From: Candidatus Accumulibacter proximus | GTDB taxonomy: Bacteria; Pseudomonadota; Gammaproteobacteria; Burkholderiales; Rhodocyclaceae | Length of the DNA: 64,000 bases | Assembly (NCBI GenBank): GCA_016709675.1 | Contig: JADJMH010000020.1 | Location: 1 to 64,000 of the forward strand | Direction: 5' to 3' | Part shown: one piece after another, positions 51,372 through 60,833 of the stretch | How the letters are laid out: every line of letters starts with the position of its first letter | How positions within the stretch are numbered: position 1 is the first letter of the stretch | Made by a program: the position numbers and the translations under genes | Notes under the pieces: model-generated | What the model was told of the DNA's origin: nothing | Seen by the model: only the letters and a program-made list of their open reading frames with translations | Database searches by the model: none

Positions 51372-51935
51372 CTAGATCTTGCCAACCAGGTCAAGCGACG
51401 GAGCCAGCGTCGCATCACCCGGCGTCCACTTGGCCGGGCAGACTTCACCCGGGTGGCTGGCAACGTACTGGGCAGCCTGCACCTTGCGCAGCAGTTCCTT
51501 GGCGTCGCGACCGATACCGAGGTCATGGATCTCGCAGACCTTGATGACGCCCTCGGGGTTGATCACGAAGGTGCCGCGCAGCGCCAGGCCCTCTTCCTCG
51601 ATCATCACGTCGAAGTTACGGGTGATGCTGCCAGTGGGGTCGCCGATCATCGGATAACGAATTTTCTTGATGGTGTCGGAGGCGTCATGCCATGCTTTGT
51701 GCGTGAAGTGGGTGTCGGTCGAGACCGAATACACCTCGACGCCAATTTTCTGAAAGGAGTCGTATTCGTCGGCCAGGTCACCGAGTTCGGTTGGGCAGAC
51801 AAAGGTGAAATCGGCAGGGTAGAAGACGACCACCGACCACTTGCCCTTCAGGTCGGCATCGGACACGGGACCAAACTTGCCATTGTGAAAAGCGGTGGCT
51901 TTGAACGGCTTAATTTCGGTGTTGATCAAGGACAT
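51372..51935 (-). CDS. ahpC: Alkyl hydroperoxide reductase subunit C (peroxiredoxin)
   Basis: A 187-aa typical 2-Cys peroxiredoxin. Peroxidatic Cys is in FYPADFTFVCPTELGDLAD and resolving Cys in HPGEVCPAKWTPG; GRDAKELLRKVQAAQYV is characteristic of AhpC. It reduces H2O2, organic peroxides and peroxynitrite using AhpF. ATG 51935 (MSLINTEIKPF) has AAAGGAGAG upstream and matches the family start; the frame to 51971 is not used. Confidence 0.96.
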   Translation of the reverse strand: MSLINTEIKPFKATAFHNGKFGPVSDADLKGKWSVVVFYPADFTFVCPTELGDLADEYDSFQKIGVEVYSVSTDTHFTHKAWHDASDTIKKIRYPMIGDPTGSITRNFDVMIEEEGLALRGTFVINPEGVIKVCEIHDLGIGRDAKELLRKVQAAQYVASHPGEVCPAKWTPGDATLAPSLDLVGKI

Positions 51936-52311
51936 GGTGAGCTCTCCTTTGAGTTCGGTGAATGAAAACAAGCGACGGGCGAATGTTAGTAGAGTCGCCA
52001 GAATTGTTCCAATTGATTCTGATAATTCAAACCATAGCTATAAGCTATTAACCAGGGCCCGCTTGGCCGACCCGGCCCGTGACCGGAGCAGGACTGATCT
52101 GCTCGGCGGGTCTTGCCCACGGGCAGTCGCCACCCAGGACGAATTCTACCGGCTCTTGCGCGGGGAAGGGTGTTCTCCAAGCGCTCTGGCAACCAGTGCG
52201 AGGATTGCCAGCATCCCTTTAGCGACTGGAAAGCTGCTATCTTTCAGCGAACTGCCGTAGAATCGCGAACCCCTCACCATCCTTTCACCTGGCCGAAAAT
52301 GCCCGTCGCTC
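51936..52311. promoter_or_regulatory. ahpC/mnmG divergent intergenic region with an OxyR-like site
   Basis: A 376-bp region between ahpC (minus) and mnmG (plus). ATAG-CTATAAG-CTAT at 52034-52048 matches one dimer half (ATAG-N7-CTAT) of the OxyR consensus, about 100 bp upstream of ahpC; a second half-site nearby is degenerate. The mnmG promoter was not identified. No gene is seen in the rest. Confidence 0.5.
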
Positions 52312-54234
52312 ATGCTCTTTCCTGACCGTTTCGACGTCATCGTCGTCGGTGGCGGCCATGCCGGCACTGAGGCGGCGCTAGCTGCAGCGCGTATGGGAAG
52401 CAAGACGCTGCTGTTGACACACAACCTGGAAACGCTGGGTGCCATGAGCTGCAATCCATCGATCGGTGGCATCGGCAAGGGGCATTTGGTCAAGGAAATC
52501 GATGCCCTCGGGGGAGCCATGGCTGAGGCCACCGATGAAGCAGGCATCCAGTTCCGGATTCTCAACTCGAGCAAGGGTCCGGCGGTGCGCGCAACGCGGG
52601 CGCAGGCGGATCGCGTGTTGTACCGGCAGGCAATACGGCGCCGCCTGGAGAACCAGCGGAATCTGACGATCTTCGCCCAGGCGTGTGACGATCTGCTGGT
52701 GGAAGGCGATCACGTTGCTGGCGTGGTGACCCAGCTGGGGGTGCGCCTTGCCGCTCGCACGGTGGTGCTGACGACCGGTACCTTCCTCAACGGCCTGATT
52801 CACGTCGGCTTGTCTAACTATACCGGTGGTCGTATGGGTGACCCCCCCTCGGTTTCTCTGGCGGCACGTCTGCGCGAGTTGCAGTTGCCGGTCGGGCGGC
52901 TGAAGACCGGCACCCCGCCTCGGCTTGATGGCAAGACGATCAACTTTTCGTTGCTGTCTGAGCAGTACTCAGACGCGCCCTTGCCGGTCTTCTCGTTTCT
53001 CGGTGCAGCGGCGCAACATCCGCCACAACTGCCATGCTGGATCACCAGCACCAACGCGCAGACGCACGCCATCATCCGTGCCAACCTCGATCGCTCACCG
53101 ATGTACACCGGCGTGATCGAAGGCGTCGGGCCGCGTTACTGCCCGTCGATCGAGGACAAGATTCACCGCTTTGCGGCCAAGGACAGCCATAACGTATTCC
53201 TTGAGCCGGAGGGCCTGGCTACGCACGAAATCTATCCCAATGGGATCTCGACCAGCCTGCCTTTCGATGTCCAGCTGGCCATCGTACGTTCGATCCGTGG
53301 GCTGGAAAACTGCCACATTCTCCGCCCCGGTTATGCCATCGAGTATGACTACTTCGATCCACGTCGTCTCGATGCTTCACTCGAAACAAGGGCGATTCGT
53401 GGCCTCTTTTTCGCCGGCCAGATCAACGGCACCACAGGCTACGAGGAAGCGGCGGCGCAGGGTTTGCTGGCCGGTGCCAACGCCGCTCTGCTGGTTCAGG
53501 AAAAGGACCCCTGGACGCCGCGCCGCGATGAAGCCTATCTAGGGGTGCTGGCCGACGATCTGATCACGCGCGGGGTGTCGGAGCCTTACCGGATGTTTAC
53601 CAGCCGTGCCGAGTATCGCCTGTCGCTGCGCGAGGACAACGCCGATATTCGCCTGACCGAACATGGCCGCCGCCTGGGTCTGGTAGACGACCGGCGCTGG
53701 GCCGCGTTCTGTGAGAAGCGCGAAGCGATTGCTCGCGAACAGGAGCGCTTGAAATCGACCTGGGTTCATCCGGCAAAGGTCATGCCTGCGGAGACGATAA
53801 GGATTTTTGGCAAGCCTCTCGAGCGGGAATACACGCTGCATGACCTGCTGCGTCGGCCGGATGTGAGCTATTCCGCCTTGATGACGCTACGCCTCGGCGA
53901 CTCCACCGTCGATGCGGGCGTGTCTGACCCGCAGGTGATCGAGCAAGTCGATATTCAGGCCAAGTATCAAGGCTACATCGAACGTCAGCAGGACGAAGTC
54001 AGCAGGAACCTGGCGAGCGAGGAAATGGATTTTCCCGAGCACTTCGATTTCAGCAGTATCAGTGGTCTGTCCAGGGAGGTTCAGCAGAAACTCGCCCAGT
54101 ACAGGCCGAAGACGCTGGGTCAGGCTTCCCGGATTCAGGGGATGACGCCGGCAGCGGTCTCGATCCTGCTGATCTGCCTGAAGCGTGGACGGTCGGAGGT
54201 GCAGGGCGAGCGCATCGCGGGCCCCGGTTCATGA
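52312..54234 (+). CDS. mnmG: tRNA uridine-5-carboxymethylaminomethyl modification enzyme MnmG
   Basis: 640 aa, FAD-binding component of the MnmE-MnmG complex that modifies U34 of certain tRNAs. The FAD motif is VIVVGGGHAGTEAALAAARM; other signatures are LSCNPSIGG-like MSCNPSIGGIGKGHLVKEI, NYTGGRMGDPPSVSLA, LFFAGQINGTTGYEEAAAQG and EYRLSLREDNADIRL. The family's Cys residues are in place. It starts the mnmG-rsmG-parA-parB cluster and overlaps rsmG by four bases. Confidence 0.97.
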   Translation: MLFPDRFDVIVVGGGHAGTEAALAAARMGSKTLLLTHNLETLGAMSCNPSIGGIGKGHLVKEIDALGGAMAEATDEAGIQFRILNSSKGPAVRATRAQADRVLYRQAIRRRLENQRNLTIFAQACDDLLVEGDHVAGVVTQLGVRLAARTVVLTTGTFLNGLIHVGLSNYTGGRMGDPPSVSLAARLRELQLPVGRLKTGTPPRLDGKTINFSLLSEQYSDAPLPVFSFLGAAAQHPPQLPCWITSTNAQTHAIIRANLDRSPMYTGVIEGVGPRYCPSIEDKIHRFAAKDSHNVFLEPEGLATHEIYPNGISTSLPFDVQLAIVRSIRGLENCHILRPGYAIEYDYFDPRRLDASLETRAIRGLFFAGQINGTTGYEEAAAQGLLAGANAALLVQEKDPWTPRRDEAYLGVLADDLITRGVSEPYRMFTSRAEYRLSLREDNADIRLTEHGRRLGLVDDRRWAAFCEKREAIAREQERLKSTWVHPAKVMPAETIRIFGKPLEREYTLHDLLRRPDVSYSALMTLRLGDSTVDAGVSDPQVIEQVDIQAKYQGYIERQQDEVSRNLASEEMDFPEHFDFSSISGLSREVQQKLAQYRPKTLGQASRIQGMTPAAVSILLICLKRGRSEVQGERIAGPGS

Positions 54235-54866
54235 GCCCCGAGGCGCAACTCGCGCAGGGCCTGGTCGTTCTCGGTCTTGATCTGCCGGGCGCGGCGCGGA
54301 TCAAGCTGCTCGATTATCTGGCTCTGCTCGACAAGTGGAACAGGACTTATCGGCTGACCGCCCTGAACGATCCGTCGCTTGCGGTCAGTCACCACCTGCT
54401 CGACTCCCTGGCCATCCTGCCCTTTGTCGAGGGGTCAACGCTGCTCGACGTTGGCAGTGGCGGTGGCATGCCAGGGATTCCTCTGGCGATTGCCCGTCCC
54501 GCCCTGCGTGTCGTCCTGCTCGACAGCAATTCAAAGAAGACGGCCTTCTTGCAACAGGTGGCAATTGAGCTGAGTCTGGCGAATATTGCCGTACACTGTG
54601 GGCGAGTTGAAGCGTACCGGCCGCCGACCAGGTTTGCCGCGATTACTGCACGGGCTTTTGCGGACCTGGCTGAGCTGGTGACGCTGTCGCGACCGTTGTT
54701 GCAGCCGGATGGTCATTGGCTGGCCATGAAAGGCATCCGGCCCGACGACGAGATTGCCCGTTTGCCGCTTGGTGTGCTGGTGGATGGGCTGCATCGCCTG
54801 AAGGTGCCGGGGGTTCAGGGCGAGCGCTATCTGGTGGTGATGAGCAGCGGCGAACCGCGGCATTGA
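54231..54866 (+). CDS. rsmG: 16S rRNA (guanine527-N7)-methyltransferase RsmG
   Basis: 211 aa, class I methyltransferase that methylates G527 of 16S rRNA. The SAM motif is TLLDVGSGGGMPGIPLAI; the N-terminus has LLDYLALLDKWNRTYRLTAL and the conserved NDPSLAVSHHLLDSLAI; VEAYRPPTRFAAITARAFAD follows. Loss of RsmG confers low-level streptomycin resistance. ATG 54231 overlaps the mnmG stop as ATGA. Confidence 0.95.
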   Translation: MSPEAQLAQGLVVLGLDLPGAARIKLLDYLALLDKWNRTYRLTALNDPSLAVSHHLLDSLAILPFVEGSTLLDVGSGGGMPGIPLAIARPALRVVLLDSNSKKTAFLQQVAIELSLANIAVHCGRVEAYRPPTRFAAITARAFADLAELVTLSRPLLQPDGHWLAMKGIRPDDEIARLPLGVLVDGLHRLKVPGVQGERYLVVMSSGEPRH

Positions 54867-54879
54867 GAGGGGAGTCGAT

Positions 54880-55725
54880 TTGGCAAGAAATCTGACAGGG
54901 AATCTGACAGGGAATCAGGCAACAATCCTTGCGGTCACCAACCAGAAGGGTGGTGTCGGCAAGACGACGACGGCTGTCAATCTCGCGGCCTGTCTCGCCG
55001 AGACCGGTCAGCGCGTGCTGTTGATCGATCTTGATCCGCAAGGCAATGCAACGACCGGTTGCGGCGTCGTCAAGCGAGAGGCGATGCCGACGGTCTACCA
55101 GATTCTGATTGGCCGCTCGACGATGAGCGACACGCGTCTGAGAACCGAGTTTGGCTTTGACGTGCTGCCGGCGAATCGCGAACTGGCGGGCGCCGAGATC
55201 GATCTGATCGACATCGGACAGCGCGAGTATCGCCTGCGTGACGCACTTGCCGAGATCCGTGGAGGCTATGACTTCATCCTCCTGGATTGTCCGCCGGCGC
55301 TGAACATGCTGACGGTCAACGGGTTGGTTGCCGCCGACAGCGTCATGATTCCCATGCAATGCGAATACTACGCGCTGGAAGGGCTGACTGATCTCGTCGC
55401 AACGCTGAAGAAGGTACGTGCTCACCTCAATCCGGTACTCGAGATCGAGGGCCTTCTGCGGACCATGTTTGACCCACGTTCGACGCTGACGCAACAGGTC
55501 TCCCGCGAACTCGAAGGTCATTTCGGCAACAAGGTCTATCGGACGATCATTCCTCGCAATGTCCGTCTGGCCGAAGCGCCGTCCTACGGCAAGCCGGTGA
55601 TCGCCTTCGACCGCAGCTCGAAAGGTGCGCAGGCCTACCTTCTGCTGGCGCTGGAAATTCTGCAGCGGTGTGTCGGCAATCATGGCGCTGTACAGACGAA
55701 CGCAGCCGTTGGAGTGGAGCCATGA
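54880..55725 (+). CDS. parA: Chromosome partitioning ATPase ParA (Soj)
   Basis: 281 aa, deviant Walker-A ATPase: NQKGGVGKTTTAVNLAACLA, LLIDLDPQGNATTG, FILLDCPPAL. With ParB it segregates the origin region. The start appears to be TTG 54880, with GAGAGGGGAG upstream. The first codons contain a 12-bp duplication (see repeat). Its stop overlaps the parB start as ATGA. Confidence 0.94.
   Translation: MARNLTGNLTGNQATILAVTNQKGGVGKTTTAVNLAACLAETGQRVLLIDLDPQGNATTGCGVVKREAMPTVYQILIGRSTMSDTRLRTEFGFDVLPANRELAGAEIDLIDIGQREYRLRDALAEIRGGYDFILLDCPPALNMLTVNGLVAADSVMIPMQCEYYALEGLTDLVATLKKVRAHLNPVLEIEGLLRTMFDPRSTLTQQVSRELEGHFGNKVYRTIIPRNVRLAEAPSYGKPVIAFDRSSKGAQAYLLLALEILQRCVGNHGAVQTNAAVGVEP
54889..54912 (+). 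repeat. 12-bp direct duplication at the parA 5' end
   Basis: AATCTGACAGGG occurs twice in tandem (54889-54900, 54901-54912), then a diverging AATCAGGC. In frame it encodes NLTG twice before the ParA domain, a harmless N-terminal extension that suggests slippage. Confidence 0.85.
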
Positions 55726-56564
55726 AGCTCAAGGGGCTGGGCCGTGGCCTCGACGCTCTGCTGGCGGGGAATGACTTTCAGAACCAGGAGCAGCAGAGGA
55801 CGTTGCCGGTAGGCAGCATCCAGCCTGGCAAGTACCAGCCACGCACGCACATGGATGCGGCTTCGCTCGAAGAGCTGGCAGCCTCGATCAGAGTGCAGGG
55901 CCTGATGCAGCCGATCCTCGTGCGACCCGTCAGTGGCGACGACCGTTTCGAGATCATTGCCGGTGAGCGGCGCTGGCGAGCGGCGCAGATGGCGGGCTTG
56001 ACCGAGGTGTCCGCCTTGATCCGGGAAATTCCGGATGAGGCAGCGTTGGCCATGGCGCTGATCGAGAACATCCAGCGCGAGAACCTCAATCCGCTCGAGG
56101 AAGCGCTCGGTCTGCAGCGACTGATCGACGAGTTTTCGATGACTCACCAGCAGGCGGCAGATGCGGTTGGACGATCGCGGTCAGCGGCATCGAATCTTCT
56201 CCGCCTGCTGCAACTGGCGCCGCAAGCGCAGGAGCTCCTGATGCGTGGCGAAATCGACATGGGCCACGCCCGCGCACTACTCTCGTTGCCGGGCGTGATG
56301 CAGGTTCAGTTGGCCCAGCGCGTGATGCAGAAGGGCTTGTCGGTGCGTGAAACCGAGCGCCTCGTTCAGTGTGCTCTTCGACCACCGAAAGAAGCCGTAC
56401 CCCTGAAACCCGATCGTGACCTGCTCCGGTTGCAGGACGAGCTGGCCGATCTGCTCGGCGCTCAGGTGGAGATTCGGGCCAATAAGCGTGGCGCCGGCAA
56501 GGTGCTTATCGAGTTTGGTGGGCTCGATCAACTCGAAGGAATTCTGCAGCGCCTGCGTCATTGA
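55722..56564 (+). CDS. parB: Chromosome partitioning protein ParB (Spo0J)
   Basis: 280 aa, CTP-dependent parS-binding clamp. KGLGRGLDALLAG at the N-terminus, the ParB/Srx box with GERRWRAAQMAGL, the HTH MTHQQAADAVGRSRSAASNL, and a C-terminal dimerisation region. No canonical parS (TGTTTCACGTGAAACA) was seen in the window. ATG 55722 is coupled to parA. The gene ends upstream of the atp promoter. Confidence 0.95.
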   Translation: MKLKGLGRGLDALLAGNDFQNQEQQRTLPVGSIQPGKYQPRTHMDAASLEELAASIRVQGLMQPILVRPVSGDDRFEIIAGERRWRAAQMAGLTEVSALIREIPDEAALAMALIENIQRENLNPLEEALGLQRLIDEFSMTHQQAADAVGRSRSAASNLLRLLQLAPQAQELLMRGEIDMGHARALLSLPGVMQVQLAQRVMQKGLSVRETERLVQCALRPPKEAVPLKPDRDLLRLQDELADLLGAQVEIRANKRGAGKVLIEFGGLDQLEGILQRLRH

Positions 56565-56656
56565 TGCGGCGCACCATCGAGGCTTGTTCAGAAGCGCCCG
56601 CATCTGTCTGCAAGGCAGATGGGGCGGAGGAATTCAAACTTTTTTGCATGTGCGGT

Positions 56657-56685
56657 TTGATTCCTAAATGCGAGTCTGGTATTCT
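56657..56685 (+). promoter_or_regulatory. Probable sigma-70 promoter of the atp operon
   Basis: TTGATT (56657-56662), a 17-bp spacer and TATTCT (56680-56685), a good match. Transcription would begin near 56692, just before the atpI ribosome-binding site GGAGGG (56697-56702) and GTG 56710. This also argues against the ATG at 56668, which would lie inside the promoter. Confidence 0.65.
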
Positions 56686-56709
56686 GCGAATGTTTTGGAG
56701 GGACTGGCC

Positions 56710-57072
56710 GTGCATCATCAGGTCCGCTGGGTTCTCCGTTGTCAGCTGCTGGTCACGCTGGCCGCGGGGTTGGTAGCGGCGCTTGGGGCGGGGTTTCACG
56801 CGGCTGTTTCCGCTGTGTTCGGTGGCACTATCGCCATGGCAAGTGCTGCGGCTTATGCCTGGCGAGCGTTGCGGCCACCGGGACAGGCTGGTAGTGCGGC
56901 AAGGGAGGCGTTTCGTGCCCAGGTGGCTGGTGAAGGTTACAAGTTTGCCGTAACGCTTCTGCTGTTTGCCCTGGTCTTCAAGGTTTACGCAGAACTGGCT
57001 GCCTTGCCGCTCTTCCTGGCCTATGCTGCAACGGTTGTCGTTTATTGGATGGCGCTGCTCAGGCAGCTATAG
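56710..57072 (+). CDS. atpI: ATP synthase subunit I
   Basis: About 120 aa with four hydrophobic segments (QLLVTLAAGLVAALGAGFHA; AVFGGTIAMASAAAYAW; YKFAVTLLLFALVFKVYAEL; FLAYAATVVVYWMALL). It is the non-essential first gene of F-type atp operons and helps assemble the c-ring. GTG 56710 was chosen because GGAGGG precedes it and the promoter lies immediately upstream; the 56668 ATG start is less likely. It is followed 17 bp later by atpB. Confidence 0.85.
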   Translation: MHHQVRWVLRCQLLVTLAAGLVAALGAGFHAAVSAVFGGTIAMASAAAYAWRALRPPGQAGSAAREAFRAQVAGEGYKFAVTLLLFALVFKVYAELAALPLFLAYAATVVVYWMALLRQL

Positions 57073-57089
57073 TCGAACAGGGGGAATAT

Positions 57090-57860
57090 ATGGCTTCGGG
57101 CGAGGCATTAACGACGAGTGGTTACATTGTCCACCACCTGACCAACCTGACCGTCGGTCACGGTTTCTGGACTCTTCACCTGGACACCCTGATTGTCTCC
57201 GGTCTTCTCGGTCTGTTCGCCTTCCTTGGCATGGCCAAGTTGGCCAGCAAGGCGACCACCGGTGTTCCAGGCAAGATGCAGACCTTGGTCGAAATGCTGG
57301 TTTCGTTCATCGATCAGCAGGTCAAGGACACTTACCACGGCAAGAGCCCGCTGGTGACGCCAATGGCGATCACCATATTCGTCTGGGTCTTGTTGATGAA
57401 TGCCATGGACCTGATCCCGGTCGATTTCATCCCCTGGGTCCTGAGCATGGGCGGTGTGCATTTCTTCAAGGCGGTGCCGACCACTGACCCGAACCTGACT
57501 TTCGGCATGTCGCTGACCGTTTTCGTGACCATGATCGTCATGGGCTTCAAGGTGAAGGGGTTTGGCGGTTTCATGCATGAAGTGTTCACCGTACCGTTCG
57601 GCGCCAAGCTTGCACCGGTAAATCTCCTCTTCCGTCTCATCGAAGACGTCGCCAAGCCGATCTCTCTGTCCCTGCGTCTGTTCGGCAACATGTACGCCGG
57701 CGAGATGGTGTTCATCCTGATCGCCCTGCTCGGTCTGTGGCAGTTGCCATTGGCCTTGCCCTGGGCACTGTTCCATATCCTGATCATCACCCTGCAGGCC
57801 TTCGTGTTCATGATGCTCACCATCGTTTACATGTCAATGGCCAGCGAATCGCACGGCTAG
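57090..57860 (+). CDS. atpB: ATP synthase F0 subunit a
   Basis: 256 aa, membrane subunit forming the proton half-channels. The essential arginine is in LSLRLFGNMYAGEMVFILIA; other family segments are PVDFIPWVLSMGG and VAKPISLSLR. ATG 57090 follows GGGGGAA and matches the family start better than the longer frame. An 81-bp gap precedes atpE. Confidence 0.96.
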   Translation: MASGEALTTSGYIVHHLTNLTVGHGFWTLHLDTLIVSGLLGLFAFLGMAKLASKATTGVPGKMQTLVEMLVSFIDQQVKDTYHGKSPLVTPMAITIFVWVLLMNAMDLIPVDFIPWVLSMGGVHFFKAVPTTDPNLTFGMSLTVFVTMIVMGFKVKGFGGFMHEVFTVPFGAKLAPVNLLFRLIEDVAKPISLSLRLFGNMYAGEMVFILIALLGLWQLPLALPWALFHILIITLQAFVFMMLTIVYMSMASESHG

Positions 57861-57941
57861 TGGCGGGTCCCGGTCTGATTGAGAGTTTGATTCACGTTGT
57901 CCTTGTTTAACCCATTTAGCATGCCTTACTAGGAGAAATTA

Positions 57942-58211
57942 ATGGAAGCCGCTCTGTCAATGTTGCTTGGTAACACCGCCATCGCCGTCGCCATCCTGAT
58001 CGGTGCGGGTGCTCTTGGAACCGCTATCGGTTTTGGTCTGCTCGGTGGTCGCTTCCTCGAAGGTGCTGCTCGCCAGCCGGAAATGATTCCGACTCTCCAG
58101 GTAAAGATGTTCATCGTTGCCGGTCTGCTCGACGCGGTCACCATGATCGGTGTCGGTATCGCATTGTTCATGCTTTTTGCGAACCCCTTCATTGCCGTTG
58201 TCAAGGGCTGA
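57942..58211 (+). CDS. atpE: ATP synthase F0 subunit c
   Basis: 89 aa, two-helix ring subunit. Helix 1 has the small-residue motif GAGALGTAIGFGLLGG, the polar loop is RQPEM, and helix 2 carries the ion-binding Asp64 in LLDAVTMIGVGIALF. There is no Gln/Glu/Ser sodium ligand set, so it should couple to protons. AGGAGAAATTA precedes the ATG. Confidence 0.97.
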   Translation: MEAALSMLLGNTAIAVAILIGAGALGTAIGFGLLGGRFLEGAARQPEMIPTLQVKMFIVAGLLDAVTMIGVGIALFMLFANPFIAVVKG

Positions 58212-58251
58212 TCGCTTCTCCTTTCGGACTAACTCTTAACAGGAGGTTAGC

Positions 58252-58722
58252 GTGAACATCAACGCAACGTTGATTGGCGAAGCGATCTGGTTTGGCGTCT
58301 TCATCTGGATCACCATGAAATACGTCTGGCCGCCGCTGGCCAAGGCCATGGCTGATCGCCAAAAGCTGATCGCTGACGGGCTGGCTGCGAGCGAGCGCGC
58401 AAAGCATGAGTTGGATCTGGCCGGGAAGCGCTCCGCAGACGCACTGCGCGATGCCAAGGCCAAGGCCGCCGAAGTCATCGCCGCGGCAGAAAAGCGCGGC
58501 GCACAGATGGTCGAAGAGGCAAAGTTGACGGCCAAGGTTGAAGCCGACAAGGTGGTCGCAGCGTCGAGAGCCGAAATCGCTCAACTGCTTGAGCAGGCCC
58601 GCGCGGAACTGCGCGATCGGGTGGCTGATCTGGCCGTGGCCGGCGCCGAGCGCATTCTGAAGCGTGAAGTCGACGCCAAGGCGCATGCCGATATGCTGGT
58701 CGCGCTCAAACAGGAACTCTAA
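58252..58722 (+). CDS. atpF: ATP synthase F0 subunit b
   Basis: 156 aa, one N-terminal membrane helix (LIGEAIWFGVFIWITMKYVW) and a long Ala/Lys/Glu-rich coiled coil that forms the peripheral stalk. It starts at GTG 58252, set by a strong AGGAGG eight bases upstream. It stops four bases before the atpH ATG region. Confidence 0.96.
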   Translation: MNINATLIGEAIWFGVFIWITMKYVWPPLAKAMADRQKLIADGLAASERAKHELDLAGKRSADALRDAKAKAAEVIAAAEKRGAQMVEEAKLTAKVEADKVVAASRAEIAQLLEQARAELRDRVADLAVAGAERILKREVDAKAHADMLVALKQEL

Positions 58723-58726
58723 GACC

Positions 58727-59263
58727 ATGGCCGAACTCGTTACCATCGCGCGCCCCTACGCTGAAGCGGTTTTCCGCATTGCGCTGGAAAACAAGGCGCT
58801 GGCGGCCTGGTCCGAGCGGTTGTCGCTACTTTCTGCAATCGCCGCGGACAAGCAGATGCGTTCATGCATCGGCAACCCCGAATTGTCCGCCACGCAGAAG
58901 AGCGCGCTCTTCAAGTCGCTGGTTGGCAAGGTGCAGGAAGGCGGCGAAGCCAATCTGATCGACGTCCTCGCCACCAATGAGCGGCTTTCCGCCTTGCCAG
59001 AGATTGCGGGTCTCTTCGAGGAGCTGAAAGCGGCCCAGGAAGGCGTCAAGGAAGCCACGATCTACAGCGCCTTTCCAGTTGACGACAAGCAGCGCAAGGC
59101 TCTGATCGAGGACCTGGAAGCGCGCTTCAATACCCGGCTGACTGCCGAAGTGGTCGTCGATCAATCACTGATCGGCGGCGTCAAGATTGTGGTTGGCGAC
59201 CAGGTTCTCGATACCTCCGTACGCGGACAACTGGAGAGCCTGAGGTTGGCGCTCAAGAACTAG
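58727..59263 (+). CDS. atpH: ATP synthase F1 subunit delta
   Basis: 178 aa, joins the peripheral stalk to the F1 head. N-terminus MAELVTIARPYAEAVFRIAL and C-terminus DQSLIGGVKIVVGDQVLDTS are family signatures. The ATG 58727 start is taken from that N-terminus; the upstream frame from 58664 lies in atpF. Confidence 0.96.
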   Translation: MAELVTIARPYAEAVFRIALENKALAAWSERLSLLSAIAADKQMRSCIGNPELSATQKSALFKSLVGKVQEGGEANLIDVLATNERLSALPEIAGLFEELKAAQEGVKEATIYSAFPVDDKQRKALIEDLEARFNTRLTAEVVVDQSLIGGVKIVVGDQVLDTSVRGQLESLRLALKN

Positions 59264-59273
59264 GAGAATTTCC

Positions 59274-60812
59274 ATGCAGTTGAATCCTTCAGAAATCAGC
59301 GAACTGATCAAGAGCAAGATCGAGAATCTTGCGATCAGCGCCGATCTGCGCACCCAGGGCACCGTCGTTTCGGTGACCGATGGTATCTGCCGTGTCTACG
59401 GCCTGACCGACGCCATGCAGGGAGAAATGCTCGAGTTTCCGGGCAACACTTTCGGCATGGCCCTGAACCTCGACCGTGACTCTGTTGGTGCGGTGGTTCT
59501 CGGTGAATACGACCAGATCAGCGAAGGCGACACCGTCAAGACCACCGGCCGCATCCTCGAAGTTCCCGTTGGTCCGGAACTCCTCGGCCGGGTGGTGAAT
59601 TCACTGGGCCAGCCGATCGACGGCAAAGGTCCGGTAAACAACAAGCTGACCGACAAGATCGAGAAAGTTGCACCCGGCGTCATCTGGCGCAAATCGGTTT
59701 CGCAACCGGTACAGAGCGGTCTCAAATCCATTGATGCGATGGTGCCCGTCGGTCGTGGTCAGCGCGAGTTGATCATTGGTGACCGGCAGACCGGCAAGAC
59801 CGCAGTAGCGGTGGATACCATCATCAACCAAAAAGGCCAGGACCTGATCTGCATCTACGTCGCGGTTGGCCAAAAGGCATCAACGGTCGCCAACGTAGTT
59901 CGCAGACTTGAAGAAAACGGCGCGATGGAATACACCATCGTCGTTGCCGCAACCGCTTCGGAAACTGCCGCGCTGCAGTACATCGCGCCGTATTCGGGCT
60001 GCACCATGGGTGAGTATTTCCGCGATCGTGGCCAGGATGCCCTGATCATTTACGATGACTTGACCAAGCAGGCATGGGCCTATCGCCAGGTTTCATTGCT
60101 GCTTCGCCGTCCGCCGGGGCGTGAAGCCTACCCGGGCGACGTGTTCTACCTCCATTCGCGCCTGCTTGAGCGTGCTGCTCGCGTTTCCGAAGAATGGGTC
60201 GAGAAGTTTACCAACGGCGAAGTCAAAGGCAAGACCGGCTCGCTGACGGCCCTGCCGATCATCGAGACACAGGCGGGTGACGTCTCGGCGTTTGTTCCGA
60301 CCAACGTCATCTCGATTACCGACGGTCAGATCTTCCTCGATACCGATCTGTTCAATGCGGGTGTTCGTCCGGCCATGGATGCCGGTATCTCCGTCTCACG
60401 CGTTGGTGGTGCTGCCCAGACCAAGGTCATCAAGAAGCTCGGTGGTGGCGTCCGTCTGGCGCTTGCCCAGTACCGAGAACTTGCCGCCTTTTCGCAGTTC
60501 GCGTCTGACCTCGACGAAGCGACCCGCAAACAGCTTGATCGCGGACGTCTGGTGACCGAACTGATGAAGCAGCCGCAATACTCGCCCATGTCCATTTCCG
60601 AAATGGCGATCACCCTGCTGGCGCTGAACAAGGGTCTCTTGGACGATGTGGATGTGAAGAAGGCCCTGGCTGTCGAAAGGCAGATGCATGGCTTCATCAA
60701 GCAGAAATATGCCGACCTCATCAGCAAGATCGAAACAACCAAGGATCTCGACGCTGACGCTGAGCAAAAGCTCACCAAGGCGATTGAGGAGTTCAAGGCC
60801 ACACTGGCCTGA
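59274..60812 (+). CDS. atpA: ATP synthase F1 subunit alpha
   Basis: 512 aa, non-catalytic nucleotide-binding subunit. P-loop GDRQTGKTAVAVD, and the alpha signature PAMDAGISVSRVGGAAQ with YRELAAFSQFASDLD. AGGAGAA precedes ATG 59274. Length is standard. Confidence 0.98.
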   Translation: MQLNPSEISELIKSKIENLAISADLRTQGTVVSVTDGICRVYGLTDAMQGEMLEFPGNTFGMALNLDRDSVGAVVLGEYDQISEGDTVKTTGRILEVPVGPELLGRVVNSLGQPIDGKGPVNNKLTDKIEKVAPGVIWRKSVSQPVQSGLKSIDAMVPVGRGQRELIIGDRQTGKTAVAVDTIINQKGQDLICIYVAVGQKASTVANVVRRLEENGAMEYTIVVAATASETAALQYIAPYSGCTMGEYFRDRGQDALIIYDDLTKQAWAYRQVSLLLRRPPGREAYPGDVFYLHSRLLERAARVSEEWVEKFTNGEVKGKTGSLTALPIIETQAGDVSAFVPTNVISITDGQIFLDTDLFNAGVRPAMDAGISVSRVGGAAQTKVIKKLGGGVRLALAQYRELAAFSQFASDLDEATRKQLDRGRLVTELMKQPQYSPMSISEMAITLLALNKGLLDDVDVKKALAVERQMHGFIKQKYADLISKIETTKDLDADAEQKLTKAIEEFKATLA

Positions 60813-60833
60813 TGATCGATCGAGGAGATTGCC

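Noticed and set aside
54880..57072. parS site near parAB
   Set aside because: No sequence close to the canonical parS palindrome was found in the window.
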